Shown here piece by piece: positions 8,732 through 17,188 of a stretch of 35,910 nt of DNA. The first letter of the stretch is position 1. Every line of letters starts with the position of its first letter. This stretch comes from a marine gamma proteobacterium HTCC2089 (GTDB lineage Bacteria; Pseudomonadota; Gammaproteobacteria; Pseudomonadales; Azotimanducaceae), in NCBI GenBank assembly GCA_905182905.1, contig CAJJDH010000075.1, forward strand, positions 1 to 35,910. The letters run 5' to 3'. The translations under genes were made by a program, and so were the position numbers. Under the pieces are notes generated by a model, which searched no databases, had not been told where the DNA came from, and saw only the letters and a program-made list of their open reading frames with translations.

Positions 8732-9364
8732 ATGAAACTATACACCGTACCAGCAGCTCCCAATCCCACCAAAGTGATGCTCTATATTGCAGAGCGAGAA
8801 GCTTCTGGTAGCTCATTAAATATAGAGCAGGTGCGGGTGAATACGCTTAAGGGGGAGCAAAATTCCCCAGAGCATTTACGTCGTAACCGCTTTGGCGCAC
8901 TGCCAGTATTGGAGTTGGACGATGGCCGCTATTTAACTGAATCCTTAAGCATTATAGATTTCCTTGAAGAAAAGTTTCCTGAAAATAATATGCTTGGTTC
9001 TAATCCGGCAGAGCGCAGTTTTGCGCGTGAGTTAGAGCGCATTGTGGAGCTGCGTGTAGCAACACCCCTAGCTCGCTACGTACACGTTACTAATTCGCCA
9101 TTTGGCTTGCCTGCAGACCCCAAAGCCGCCGCGGAGATTGAGGCCAGTCTGCCAAAAGCTTTAGGTTTTATAGAAGAGTTACTCGGTGACGGGCGCAATT
9201 TGTTGATGGGTGAGCAGGTGTCTATAGCTGACTGCACATTACAAAGTGGCTTGCAATTTGCCCGCTTCGGTAAGGCTGAAGTAATAGGCGACTATCCAAA
9301 TATCCAAGCATGGGACCAAGCTTATCGGGCTCGGACCGCCGCTTTAGCAGTACTTAAGTTCTAG
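8732..9364 (+). CDS. glutathione S-transferase family protein
   Basis: The protein has 210 residues. The N-terminal thioredoxin-like domain (1-80) begins MKLYTVPAAPNPTKVMLYIAE and has the cis-Pro and gamma-glutamyl-binding segment FGALPVLELDDGRYLTESLSI. An all-helical C-terminal domain (about 92-205) contains the N-capping-like segment VSIADCTLQSGLQ. A PNP(T) stretch stands where the catalytic Ser/Cys/Tyr usually lies, so the class is uncertain. It probably conjugates glutathione to, or isomerises, an electrophilic intermediate in the cytoplasm. GAGG upstream of the ATG at 8732 is the likely ribosome-binding site, within an A-rich leader. It converges with the CoA ligase gene, only two bases apart. 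Confidence 0.85.
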   Translation: MKLYTVPAAPNPTKVMLYIAEREASGSSLNIEQVRVNTLKGEQNSPEHLRRNRFGALPVLELDDGRYLTESLSIIDFLEEKFPENNMLGSNPAERSFARELERIVELRVATPLARYVHVTNSPFGLPADPKAAAEIEASLPKALGFIEELLGDGRNLLMGEQVSIADCTLQSGLQFARFGKAEVIGDYPNIQAWDQAYRARTAALAVLKF

Positions 9365-9366
9365 GC

Positions 9367-10896
9367 TTACTTGGCTGGCCAGTATTGATCTTTGAGCAAG
9401 CGCTTATAGAGTTTGCCGGTGGGCAGTCGAGGTAGCTCGTCAAGAAAATCCACTGATCGTGGAATCTTGTAGCCGGCCAAATTGTCTTTGGCGTAAGCAA
9501 TAATTTCTTCGGCGAGCAATTCATTGCCAACTATGCCTGGCATAGGCTGCACTACTGCTTTTACCTCTTCGCCAAAGTCTGCGTTGGGTACACCAAAAAC
9601 AGCAACATCCTGAACGCTATCGTGCATGATTAAGGCATCTTCAATTTCTCTTGGGTAGATGTTCACGCCGCCAGAAATAATCATGTAAGCCTTTCTGTCC
9701 GTTAGAAATAGAAAACCACCTTCATTCAGATAGCCAACGTCTCCCAAAGAGGTCCAGTTGCTATGTATCGGGTGGGTAGCCCCGGAAGTCTTTTCTGGCG
9801 CATTATGATATTCAAAGTTGCGTTCTGGCTGTTCGAAATAAATCATGCCCTCGTCACCTTGGGCTTGTTCGACACCTTCTTCGTCGCAAATATGTAGCAC
9901 GCCGGTATGGGCTCTGCCTACCGAACCAGGGTTAGCCAACCAGTCTTGCGGGCCGATAATGGTTGACCCATTGCGTTCTGTGCCGGCGTAGTATTCCCAT
10001 AAGATGGGTCCCCACCAATTCATCATTTGATGCTTTATCTCCGCTGGGCATGGTGCGGCAGCGTGGATGGCGCATTGGTGGCTACTCAGATCATATTTAG
10101 ATTTGCTTTCGTCTTCTAGTTTCAGCATGCGGATAAACATGGTTGGCACCCATTGAGAGTGGGTAACTTGATACTGCTGAATGTATTGTAAGGCTTGCTC
10201 TGGGTCGAAGCGCTCCATCATTACCACGCTGCCACCCAAGGCCAATGAGCGCATGCAATAGCCAAATGGCGCTGCGTGATAGAGCGGGGCAGGCGAAAGA
10301 TAAATGGTGTCTGCATTAAGCCCGTAAGGGTTGTTCGGTTCTACGCCAGGTATGCCTTCACTAACGTGTAATCCCGACAAGGGACGTTTGATCCCTTTGG
10401 GTTGGCCAGTTGTACCAGAGCTATAGAGCATGCTGTCGCCAGAAGGTTCATCAGCCAGGGGTGTGGTTTTTTGTTGCTGTACCGCTGCAAAATAGTCCTC
10501 ATATCCAGCGACCGAATCACCGCGAATAAAACGGTGTTGGCAATTTGGAATCATTGGCAAAAGCTCAGCTGTAATTGCCAGATTGCTAGAGGTAAAGAGT
10601 ACTTTGCTACCTGAATCGTTAACTATATAAGCGGCTTCTTCGGCGGTCAGATAGCGATTGATACAGGTGATGTACAAACCGGACCGATAAGCACCCCACG
10701 CAATTTCAAAGAACGAGAGATGGTTTTCCATAAGTAGCGAAATATGATCGCCTGCTTTAAGCCCACGAGACTTCAGCAGGTTGGCGACTTGATTAGAGCG
10801 ATGATCTAGCTCCAACCAGGTAATTTCCTCACCAGTAGCGGCATGTATGAGCGCGGGGGTGTTTGGTTTTACCTTCGACCAGTGACCTGGATACAT
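9367..10896 (-). CDS. acyl-CoA synthetase (AMP-forming, ANL superfamily)
   Basis: The 509-residue protein carries the ANL motifs in order: A3 phosphate loop at about 157-170 (LYSSGTTGQPKGIKRP), A5 with the YAGTE core (EYYAGTERNG), A7/A8 (LGDVGYLNEGGFLFLTDRKA), and the C-terminal PTGK with the catalytic Lys (LPRLPTGKLYKR). It should adenylate a carboxylic acid and load it on CoA in the cytoplasm. The sequence is of the short FadD3/FadD17/BaiB-like type that often acts on bulky ring-containing acids such as sterol or bile-acid fragments; that subtype is inference. It is the last gene of a leftward run with hydrolase, MFS carrier and LLM oxidoreductase, 160 bases after the LLM gene. Confidence 0.9.
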   Translation of the reverse strand: MYPGHWSKVKPNTPALIHAATGEEITWLELDHRSNQVANLLKSRGLKAGDHISLLMENHLSFFEIAWGAYRSGLYITCINRYLTAEEAAYIVNDSGSKVLFTSSNLAITAELLPMIPNCQHRFIRGDSVAGYEDYFAAVQQQKTTPLADEPSGDSMLYSSGTTGQPKGIKRPLSGLHVSEGIPGVEPNNPYGLNADTIYLSPAPLYHAAPFGYCMRSLALGGSVVMMERFDPEQALQYIQQYQVTHSQWVPTMFIRMLKLEDESKSKYDLSSHQCAIHAAAPCPAEIKHQMMNWWGPILWEYYAGTERNGSTIIGPQDWLANPGSVGRAHTGVLHICDEEGVEQAQGDEGMIYFEQPERNFEYHNAPEKTSGATHPIHSNWTSLGDVGYLNEGGFLFLTDRKAYMIISGGVNIYPREIEDALIMHDSVQDVAVFGVPNADFGEEVKAVVQPMPGIVGNELLAEEIIAYAKDNLAGYKIPRSVDFLDELPRLPTGKLYKRLLKDQYWPAK

Positions 10897-11015
10897 AGAA
10901 AATCCTTAGTTATATTTTTGTAGGTTGTCTCTTAGTTTTGTGGGCGCTGGCGGCGTTATACATTGCTAGATGCTGCGCAAAGTTTAAGCAGGCGGTTAGT
11001 GCTCTGTTAAAGTGT

Positions 11016-11054
11016 TGCTCAAGCTCTTTGCTCAAGCTCCTTGCTAATGCTCCT
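11016..11054. repeat. three tandem copies of a 13-bp repeat
   Basis: TGCTCAAGCTCTT (11016-11028), TGCTCAAGCTCCT (11029-11041) and TGCTAATGCTCCT (11042-11054) follow each other without gaps and end two bases before the stop codon of the LLM gene (11057-11059). They lie in the LLM-ligase intergenic gap on the transcribed strand. Confidence 0.75.
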
Positions 11055-11056
11055 CG

Positions 11057-12094
11057 TTAAAGCACTTCACCTGCTATGACTTCCAGTGCTTCAGGTTGTC
11101 GGCAACCCAGCAGCATTGAGGCTACGCGGCCATGATTGCCAGCAGTTTTCCAGCGTTGTAGGCGTTCTTTAATGCGCTCAGCCGGGCCAACCAAATGACA
11201 TGCGTCAATGAGTTCTGCGGGTACAGCTGCTGCCGCTTCGTCTTTGCGTCCAGCCAAGAATAGATCTTGTATCTTTACCGCCGCATCTTCAAAACCCAAT
11301 GCCTTGGCGTAGTTGTTATAAAAGTTCTTGTCGCGCGCGCCCATGCCGCCAATGTACAGGGCCATGTTTGCGCGGATAGGCATCATGCACTTCTCTACAT
11401 CATCGCCCATAGACACCGTCACAAAGGGCGATACCTCAAATTGAGACATGTCTTTATCACCGGCGTTGTTGAAGCCTTCCTGGATAGGTCCGGAAAATAC
11501 ATCGTGTTTTTCGGGGTCCATCCAAATTGGGAAGAAACCGTCACACACTTCTGCCGCGGCAGCTACGCCTTTGGGTGTTATGTTGGCAGCGAAAATTGGA
11601 ATGTCCTCTTCGCAATGCAAAATGCTCTTTAGCGGTTTACCAAGACCTGTGGCGCCTGCGCCGGTAAAGGGCAGTTGATATAACTCACCTTCAAAGCTTA
11701 ATGGGCCTTCACGCTTAAAAATCTGTTTCATGATTTTTACGTATTCTTTAAGTCGCGTGACAGGTTTGCCATAAGGAACACCGTGCCAGCCTTCTACCAC
11801 TTGGGGGCCAGATGCGCCTAGGCCAACTATAAAACGGCCACCAGAGAGTTCGGCAAGGCTCATAGCTGTCATAGCTGACATTGCCGGCGAACGTGCGGGC
11901 ATTTGCATAATTGCAGTACCCACTTTAATTTTATCTGTGTGGGCAAGCATCCATGTGGCTGGTGTCACGGCATCGCCACCCCATGCTTCCGCAGTCCATA
12001 CTGAATCGAAGCCCAATGCCTCAGCATGTTTAACCACTTCTAGATTCACTTTGACCCGTGGGCCAATGTTTCCTGCCAATAGACCTAGTTTCAT
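11057..12094 (-). CDS. LLM-class (luciferase-like) oxidoreductase, Rv3520c-type
   Basis: I place the start at the ATG 12094-12092 (MKLGLLAGNIG), preceded by AGAGGAG; an in-frame ATG 21 codons upstream lacks family match. The 345-residue protein is a TIM-barrel bacterial-luciferase-like enzyme: HAEALGFDSVWTAEAWGGDA, KVGTAIMQMPARSPAM, LSGGRFIVGLGASGPQVVEG and GATGLGKPLKSILH match the actinobacterial Rv3520c/TIGR03559 family annotated as F420-dependent. Gammaproteobacteria generally lack classical F420 synthesis, so the cofactor may be FMN; no F420 gene is in this window. It likely reduces or oxidises a CoA-bound or free catabolic intermediate in the cytoplasm. It sits 84 bases downstream of the MFS gene, probably in one operon with the hydrolase, carrier and CoA ligase. 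Confidence 0.88.
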   Translation of the reverse strand: MKLGLLAGNIGPRVKVNLEVVKHAEALGFDSVWTAEAWGGDAVTPATWMLAHTDKIKVGTAIMQMPARSPAMSAMTAMSLAELSGGRFIVGLGASGPQVVEGWHGVPYGKPVTRLKEYVKIMKQIFKREGPLSFEGELYQLPFTGAGATGLGKPLKSILHCEEDIPIFAANITPKGVAAAAEVCDGFFPIWMDPEKHDVFSGPIQEGFNNAGDKDMSQFEVSPFVTVSMGDDVEKCMMPIRANMALYIGGMGARDKNFYNNYAKALGFEDAAVKIQDLFLAGRKDEAAAAVPAELIDACHLVGPAERIKERLQRWKTAGNHGRVASMLLGCRQPEALEVIAGEVL

Positions 12095-12178
12095 ATTCTT
12101 CTCCTCTGGGTTTGTGCAGATTCTTTGTGTCGGTAAATAACCTTGGTTAAAGGCCAATACGCGTTGCAGTGCTGTGGT

Positions 12179-13516
12179 TTACGCCGCATCACCTTGAGCT
12201 AACATTTTTTCGTTCATTTCTTGGGTGTCGGCTAAATCTCCGCGCATTGTTCGTGAACCCCAAAAATAATGGCACGCCGCCCATACGTTAACCATTACAG
12301 CAGCGACCATAGCGTAGCGTATTGATTCACTGCCAAAGTCTGGGGCCAAAGTGTCGCTCAGGATACCTATTAAATAAGGACCAAGACCCATGCCAATAAG
12401 ATTAAGTACAAACAGTAATATTGCGGAGGCCACGGCTCGCATGCGTAGTGAAACCAGCGCTTGAGTCATCGCAAACGATGGTCCTAGATATGCGGCGCCC
12501 AAAATGGCGACCATCATCAATGAGGCCACTACCACCCACATACCACCATATAAATAGGCAACCAGTTGAAATGGCACCATGATCAGTGTTGCTATGCCCG
12601 GAACCCAAAAATACCAACGTTTATCGTCAGTACGGTCCGAGAGCTTGTCTGCAATGTAGCCACCAAAAAACGTACCAATGGCACCAACACCTGCAACGAT
12701 GGCTAAAATACTGCCAACTTCCGTGAGAGAGACATCATGGATGCGGATGAAAAATGGCGCATTCCAAGTACCTGCGCCATAGCTTACGAAGGCGTGTAAC
12801 CCCGCCGCAAAAGAAAGGTGTCGAAACGAGGATTTGCTCCAAAGCAGTTTCAGAACGGTCTTTACTGGTGGTGGGGGTGGGGTCTGAATAGGCGCTACAG
12901 GGGGCTGGTCGAGCTTTACGTCTGACATGCCTCTTGGCGGTTCGCGTAGGGTAAACCAAACTACGAGTGCAAAGAGAATGCCGGGTATGCCTACTAAATA
13001 GAAAGTGTTGCGCCAACCAACGGCATCAGCCCCCCAGCCGCCAACAAAGCTACCGATCATTGTGCCAATAGGAATGCCCAATGCATATATTGATAGGGCG
13101 GTGGCGCGAGTTTCTATCGGGAAATAGTCGGAAATTAAGGAATGGCTTGGTGGGCTTGCCCCGGCCTCTCCAATACCCACACCGATGCGTGCAAGTAACA
13201 GCGTTATAAAGTTGTTGGCAAGGCCGCAGAAGGCGGTCATCGCGCTCCAAATTATCATAGATACAGCGAGAATTTTTACTCTGCTGCGACGGTCGGCTAA
13301 TGCTGCGATAGGAATACCTACGAAGGTATAAAAAACAGCAAAGGCTAAACCGCCAAGAAATCCTAGTTGGGAATCCGTGAGCACTAATTCCAGCTTAATG
13401 GGCTCGAGTAACAGGGCCAAGATGGACCTGTCGACAAAATTAATCACATACCCAACGAGAAGGATCCCTAGTGCGTACTTCCGATAGTTCGGCCCAAATT
13501 TGGTTGGCTCAGACAA
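12179..13516 (-). CDS. MFS transporter, spinster-like subgroup
   Basis: The 445-residue protein has about twelve hydrophobic helices. It begins with a short polar tail and GILLVGYVINFVDRSILALLL, typical of spinster-like and related aromatic-acid or sterol-side carriers. MFS motif A is present after helix 2 (ALADRRSRVKI). A proline-rich cytoplasmic loop (QTPPPPPVKT) separates the two six-helix halves. It probably imports, or less likely exports, the substrate of the surrounding catabolic genes across the inner membrane. It follows the epoxide hydrolase gene by 52 bases and precedes the LLM gene, all leftward, which supports an operon. Substrate unknown. Confidence 0.88.
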   Translation of the reverse strand: MSEPTKFGPNYRKYALGILLVGYVINFVDRSILALLLEPIKLELVLTDSQLGFLGGLAFAVFYTFVGIPIAALADRRSRVKILAVSMIIWSAMTAFCGLANNFITLLLARIGVGIGEAGASPPSHSLISDYFPIETRATALSIYALGIPIGTMIGSFVGGWGADAVGWRNTFYLVGIPGILFALVVWFTLREPPRGMSDVKLDQPPVAPIQTPPPPPVKTVLKLLWSKSSFRHLSFAAGLHAFVSYGAGTWNAPFFIRIHDVSLTEVGSILAIVAGVGAIGTFFGGYIADKLSDRTDDKRWYFWVPGIATLIMVPFQLVAYLYGGMWVVVASLMMVAILGAAYLGPSFAMTQALVSLRMRAVASAILLFVLNLIGMGLGPYLIGILSDTLAPDFGSESIRYAMVAAVMVNVWAACHYFWGSRTMRGDLADTQEMNEKMLAQGDAA

Positions 13517-13568
13517 AACGATTCCCCTCGTTTATTGTTATTGATTACTGTTTAGTTGTGGCCTTTAG

Positions 13569-14492
13569 CTAAGGTGTTCGAGTCGATAACCACCATTGCA
13601 TTGTTTGTGAAACCAGTTGTGCAGCATCTTGCTGGACAAAGTGCCCTGCGTTTGGCTCTGTGACGATGGTGACATCGTTATCTATCCAATCCCATGTATT
13701 GTTCAAGCCATTGGAGTGTAGTGCTGTATCTTTTAACCCGTGGAAGATGAGTACGGGCATGGGCAGGCGTGGTGTGCCATTGGCATCTGCGACTGGGCTG
13801 GGGTTATCAGTTGACGGATAGTTGGCTTTATAGAAATTCAACATGCCAGCAAAGCTACTGCGCTTAAACGCTTCGATATAATGGTTACGATCTTTTTCGT
13901 CTTTTACCCAACCTGCCAATCCTGCAGCGGACATTGGCCCGCCAAACATTATGTCTTGGTCAGTGGGCGAGCCCTTAATGAAGCTTCGCGCATAGGCGCT
14001 ATTTTTTTGTTGTTCTTTGTTTGTTGCGAGTTCTCTTGCCATACCACTGGGGTGGGGGAGGTTTAAAATGACCAAGTTATCAACCATTTGGGGTAGGTTA
14101 AAAGCCACTTGCCAAGCCACCGCGCCGCCCCAGTCGTGGCCCACCACACTTGCACTTGATGCGCCCTGATGTTTGATCACTGCAGCTACGTCGCCGACCA
14201 AATTAGGCATTGCGTAGGCGGTTACGCCTTCAGGTTGGTCGCTGAGGTTATAGCCGCGCTGGTCCATTGCAACAACGGTGAAGTTTTCTTTCAACGCATT
14301 GATTTGATGTCGCCAAGTGTACCAATAGTCTGGGAAGCCATGAATCATGACGACTAACGGGCCTTGCCCAGTTTTTACATAGTGGATTTTTACGCCATTG
14401 TTGTCTGCGTAACCATGAGTTACTTCTTCAAGTAAATCAGCATTGAGCATTGGGCTGAAAACAGCGGATATAAAGAGAATTAGTTTTTTCAT
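13569..14492 (-). CDS. exported alpha/beta-hydrolase, epoxide-hydrolase type
   Basis: The 307-residue protein starts with a signal peptide-like [18 protein letters not shown], so the enzyme is likely periplasmic. It has the oxyanion-hole motif HGFP (51-54), the nucleophile elbow VGHDWGG with Asp at 120, the acid Asp at about 255 (GLKDTAL), and His284 (AGHFVQQD). Asp rather than Ser as nucleophile, together with cap-domain tyrosines (NFYKANY), marks epoxide hydrolases; haloalkane dehalogenases share the Asp but the HGFP and cap tyrosines favour epoxide. Export is unusual for this family but known, for example in the Cif-type hydrolase of Pseudomonas. It is the first gene of the leftward run and may act on the substrate before uptake. 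Confidence 0.85.
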   Translation of the reverse strand: MKKLILFISAVFSPMLNADLLEEVTHGYADNNGVKIHYVKTGQGPLVVMIHGFPDYWYTWRHQINALKENFTVVAMDQRGYNLSDQPEGVTAYAMPNLVGDVAAVIKHQGASSASVVGHDWGGAVAWQVAFNLPQMVDNLVILNLPHPSGMARELATNKEQQKNSAYARSFIKGSPTDQDIMFGGPMSAAGLAGWVKDEKDRNHYIEAFKRSSFAGMLNFYKANYPSTDNPSPVADANGTPRLPMPVLIFHGLKDTALHSNGLNNTWDWIDNDVTIVTEPNAGHFVQQDAAQLVSQTMQWWLSTRTP

Positions 14493-14708
14493 ATGTACTT
14501 ACTCGGCGCTATGAATGCAAAAGGAGGGGGCTACTTAAAGCCAACAAATCGGTATGCGCTTTCATGGTTCATCGCCAACTGCTGGGCCAGTGGCCTTGGC
14601 TAGTTGTAATCCCTCGGTCCCAACACTAACACTGGTTTGAAATCCTTAACAGTACTCTACTGTCTTCTTCGCTATATGGGATCGGCAGGTCTGAATGTGG
14701 TTTTGGGC

Positions 14709-14751
14709 AAAGTAAAATGCCCGCGGACTGTAGTTCTATGCAGTGCGGGGC
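14709..14751 (-). terminator. possible Rho-independent terminator of the J-domain gene
   Basis: Reading leftward, GCCCCGCACTGCATAG (from 14751) pairs imperfectly with CTACAGTCCGCGGGC and is followed by ATTTTACTTT. It lies 36 bases after the J-domain stop codon. The stem has mismatches, so this is a moderate call. Confidence 0.45.
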
Positions 14752-14787
14752 TTGTTGCAAAAATGGCTATTGTCGGGCGTATGCGAG

Positions 14788-15090
14788 CTAGCGGCGAACT
14801 CTACGCTTGAGTCGATCTAACTTTTCTTTCCAAAATTGGAATGCCTCTGGATCACCGCCTCGGTCTGGATGCAGTTGTTGGCACATGCGACGAGCTTCTT
14901 GAATTTCTGCAACGGGGATGACCAACTCCAGACCTAGTTCCTTGATTTCTGACGGGCTCAAGGTCTTTACCGGGCTGGCAGCTTCTGGAGGTGAATAAAA
15001 CCCATGCCACTTTCCCGAGCCTTTAGTGGCATAGGAGACAGGACCAGATAGGCCTAACTTCCATGGATGATTCTTTCCGGGCTTTTTCAT
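14788..15090 (-). CDS. small J-domain-like protein
   Basis: The protein has 100 residues, basic at both ends (MKKPGKNHPWK and RLKRRVRR). The C-terminal 45 residues read as the core of a J domain: a helix (PVAEIQEARRMCQQL), the diagnostic HPD at 74-76 (LHPDRGGDPEAF), and a third helix (FQFWKEKLDRLKRR). The first J-domain helix is not obvious, and the first 50 residues, rich in Gly, Pro and Lys, match nothing I know. J proteins stimulate DnaK ATPase through HPD, so this may be a dedicated DnaK cochaperone for an unknown client. No substrate-binding domain is present. No good Shine-Dalgarno precedes the ATG. A CTAAT-CA-ATTAG palindrome lies at 15100-15111. Confidence 0.7.
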   Translation of the reverse strand: MKKPGKNHPWKLGLSGPVSYATKGSGKWHGFYSPPEAASPVKTLSPSEIKELGLELVIPVAEIQEARRMCQQLHPDRGGDPEAFQFWKEKLDRLKRRVRR

Positions 15091-15198
15091 AATGGGGTTC
15101 TAATCAATTAGGCCGCTAGGCGAAAAATCTACGCAAAACTCTCTTAAGTATAACCATTAGATCTTGTCCAATGGGTCGCTTTCTCTATTTAAGTTAAC

Positions 15199-15972
15199 TT
15201 ACTTAGATTGAGCAGCGGCCTCTCTTGCCGCGCGTACTTTGTCATTGCTTTGATTAAAAAGGATTTCTTGCCGCGCCTTAGCCTGTGCCTCAGTCAGTTC
15301 CTGTTTGCCCAATTCAGCGCCAACTTTACGGCCGGTTTGAACGGCAGGCCGTGATGCAACAAGATCAACCCAGCGTTTAAGATGTGGAAATGTGTGCCAA
15401 ATATCTTCGTCGATCATGCGGCCGAGCAAAAATGCCCAAGGCCAGGCAGCCATATCGGCAATTGAGTAGTCTTCACCGGCTAGGTAGGTATTAGCAGATA
15501 ACTGGGCATCCATTACGCCACTAAGCCGGTCTACTTCACCCATGAACCTCTTCACCCCATATTCTAATTTACTGGGGTCGTCGGTAATGTTGCGAGCATA
15601 ATTTTTGAAGTGGTTGGCGTTACCCATCATTGGTCCAAGGTTGGCCATTTGCCAATGCACCCATTGCAGGACTTTGTAACGCTCTGCCCCTCGCTCGCCA
15701 CCTATTGAAGGGAGGAATTTGCCAGTTTTGTCAGCCAAATATTCCAGGATAGCGCCAGATTCAAATAGGCCAATTGCTTCACCGCCGCCCTCTGGCGCGT
15801 GGTCTACAATTGCAGGCATTCGATTGTTTGGGCTAATTCGCAGAAAGTCGGGTTTGAATTGATCGCCGCCACCGATATCGATGGGCACTAAGTTATAATC
15901 TAGTCCACACTCTTCCAGCATAATTGTGACTTTCCAGCCGTTGGGTGTCGGCCAGTAGTGGCAATCAATCAT
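15199..15972 (-). CDS. Nu-class glutathione S-transferase / disulfide reductase (YfcG/YghU-like)
   Basis: The 257-residue protein closely follows the E. coli YfcG pattern: YWPTPNGWKVTIMLEE with the Thr-Pro-Asn active-site loop, FLRISPNNRMPAIVDH with the cis-Pro, and GLFESGAILEYLADKTGKFL for glutathione binding. The C-terminal helical domain contains WVHWQMANLGPMMG and YSIADMAAWPW. YfcG binds two glutathiones and reduces disulfides with glutathione; the same activity is likely here. Compared with YfcG it carries an extra C-terminal tail (about 225-257) rich in Glu, Lys and Ala that probably forms a helix. The gene diverges from the SDR gene across a 284-base gap. Confidence 0.88.
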   Translation of the reverse strand: MIDCHYWPTPNGWKVTIMLEECGLDYNLVPIDIGGGDQFKPDFLRISPNNRMPAIVDHAPEGGGEAIGLFESGAILEYLADKTGKFLPSIGGERGAERYKVLQWVHWQMANLGPMMGNANHFKNYARNITDDPSKLEYGVKRFMGEVDRLSGVMDAQLSANTYLAGEDYSIADMAAWPWAFLLGRMIDEDIWHTFPHLKRWVDLVASRPAVQTGRKVGAELGKQELTEAQAKARQEILFNQSNDKVRAAREAAAQSK

Positions 15973-16046
15973 TGTTCTATCCCCATTTGAAAATTCGCAT
16001 TAGCGGCGCACTAGTCCGGTAAATTTTGATGCTCTGCGAGTCTAGG

Positions 16047-16060
16047 TTAATTGAAATTAA
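16047..16060. promoter_or_regulatory. palindrome in the GST-SDR divergent region
   Basis: TTAATT-GA-AATTAA is a perfect 6-bp inverted repeat with a 2-base centre, 75 bases upstream of the GST start. A second perfect inverted repeat, GGTAC-N7-GTACC (16178-16194), and a 9-bp direct repeat CTATGCTTT (16120-16128, 16133-16141) lie nearer the SDR gene. These are possible regulator sites; no regulator gene is adjacent. Confidence 0.35.
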
Positions 16061-16256
16061 TTTGTTGCGAAAGTTGCGGTGTCAGGGAGCGGTTAATCCT
16101 CAACCTACCTTCAACATAGCTATGCTTTATAACTATGCTTTTGGTTTGAGTTGCAGTTTTGCCCAGCGATCAACCTCGGTACGCTGATAGTACCCCTATC
16201 TAACAGGCATGATATAAAGGCTTGAAATCAGATTTGCTTAAAGGAGTGGGGAAGCG

Positions 16257-17150
16257 ATGACAACTACAGATAAACAACAAAATTCGGCGCGTTTGGCGGG
16301 TAAAACTGCAGTGATTACAGGTGGCGCAAGTGGTATGGGTAAATCCACGGTGCTACGGTTTTTAGCTGAAGGCGCAAATGTAGTGATTGCCGATTTCAAT
16401 CACGAAACAGGTGCAGGAGTAATTGCTCATGCAACGGAATTGGGCTTTGCCGAGAATGTTCTATTTATTCCTACGGATGTAGCAGTTGAGAGTGATGTAG
16501 AGGCCGCCCTTAATGCGGCGCTAGAGACCTATGGCAGGCTAGATATTGTATTCAATAACGCTGGTGTGGGTGGCGCAATTGGTCCCTTGACCGAAACCAC
16601 CACAGCTTCCTGGGACTACACAATGGATGTTGTGGCTAAAGGTGTGTTTCTTGGCATTAAGCACGCTGCGGCAATTATGCGTGCTCAGGGCGCGGGTGGT
16701 TCAATTATTAATACAGCATCTATTGCCGCACTCAGCGGAGATGCAGGACCGTTAGTATATTCCGCCGCTAAAGCTGCTGTGGTGAGCATGACCAAATCTG
16801 CAGCAGTAGAGCTTGCCGCAGATCACATTCGCGTTAATGCCATTTGCCCAGGCTTTATTGCCACACCCTTAGCAGATGGCGGTAAGCCCGAGCGTACTAA
16901 AGAGAGTTTTAGTCGAGCACAACCTTGGCCCGAATATGGCCAGGGCGACCATATTGCTGGCGCAGCGTTATTTTTTGCCTGCGATGACTCGATCTTTGTC
17001 ACCGGCGATGCGTTGGTGGTAGATGGTGGACTAACTGCGGCTGGCCCGGAATTGTCACGTAAATTCCCGCATACCTCTGGGCGTAATTCAAAATTTGCTG
17101 GTGTAACAAAAGGTAGTACAGGTGAAAAACCAGAACTGAAGAAGCTGTAG
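16257..17150 (+). CDS. short-chain dehydrogenase/reductase (SDR), classical type
   Basis: The 297-residue protein has the Rossmann motif TGGASGMG (21-28), an acidic residue after strand 2 (Asp46, IADF) that favours NAD(H) over NADP(H), NNAG (100-103), the catalytic Ser155, and Y168-S-A-A-K172. The C terminus runs about 35 residues beyond the usual SDR end (after VVDGGLTAAGPEL) with a basic, low-complexity tail. It should oxidise an alcohol or reduce a ketone. A very good ribosome-binding site (AAAGGAG) precedes the ATG at 16257. The gene is followed after 38 bases by an MFS gene, so the two are probably co-transcribed. Confidence 0.88.
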   Translation: MTTTDKQQNSARLAGKTAVITGGASGMGKSTVLRFLAEGANVVIADFNHETGAGVIAHATELGFAENVLFIPTDVAVESDVEAALNAALETYGRLDIVFNNAGVGGAIGPLTETTTASWDYTMDVVAKGVFLGIKHAAAIMRAQGAGGSIINTASIAALSGDAGPLVYSAAKAAVVSMTKSAAVELAADHIRVNAICPGFIATPLADGGKPERTKESFSRAQPWPEYGQGDHIAGAALFFACDDSIFVTGDALVVDGGLTAAGPELSRKFPHTSGRNSKFAGVTKGSTGEKPELKKL

Positions 17151-17188
17151 ATTTGTTGCGATAGGCTAACTAGCAAAGAGTTTGGAAT

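Noticed and set aside
13569-14492. Haloalkane dehalogenase
   Set aside because: HGFP and the cap tyrosines fit epoxide hydrolases better, though the Asp nucleophile is shared.
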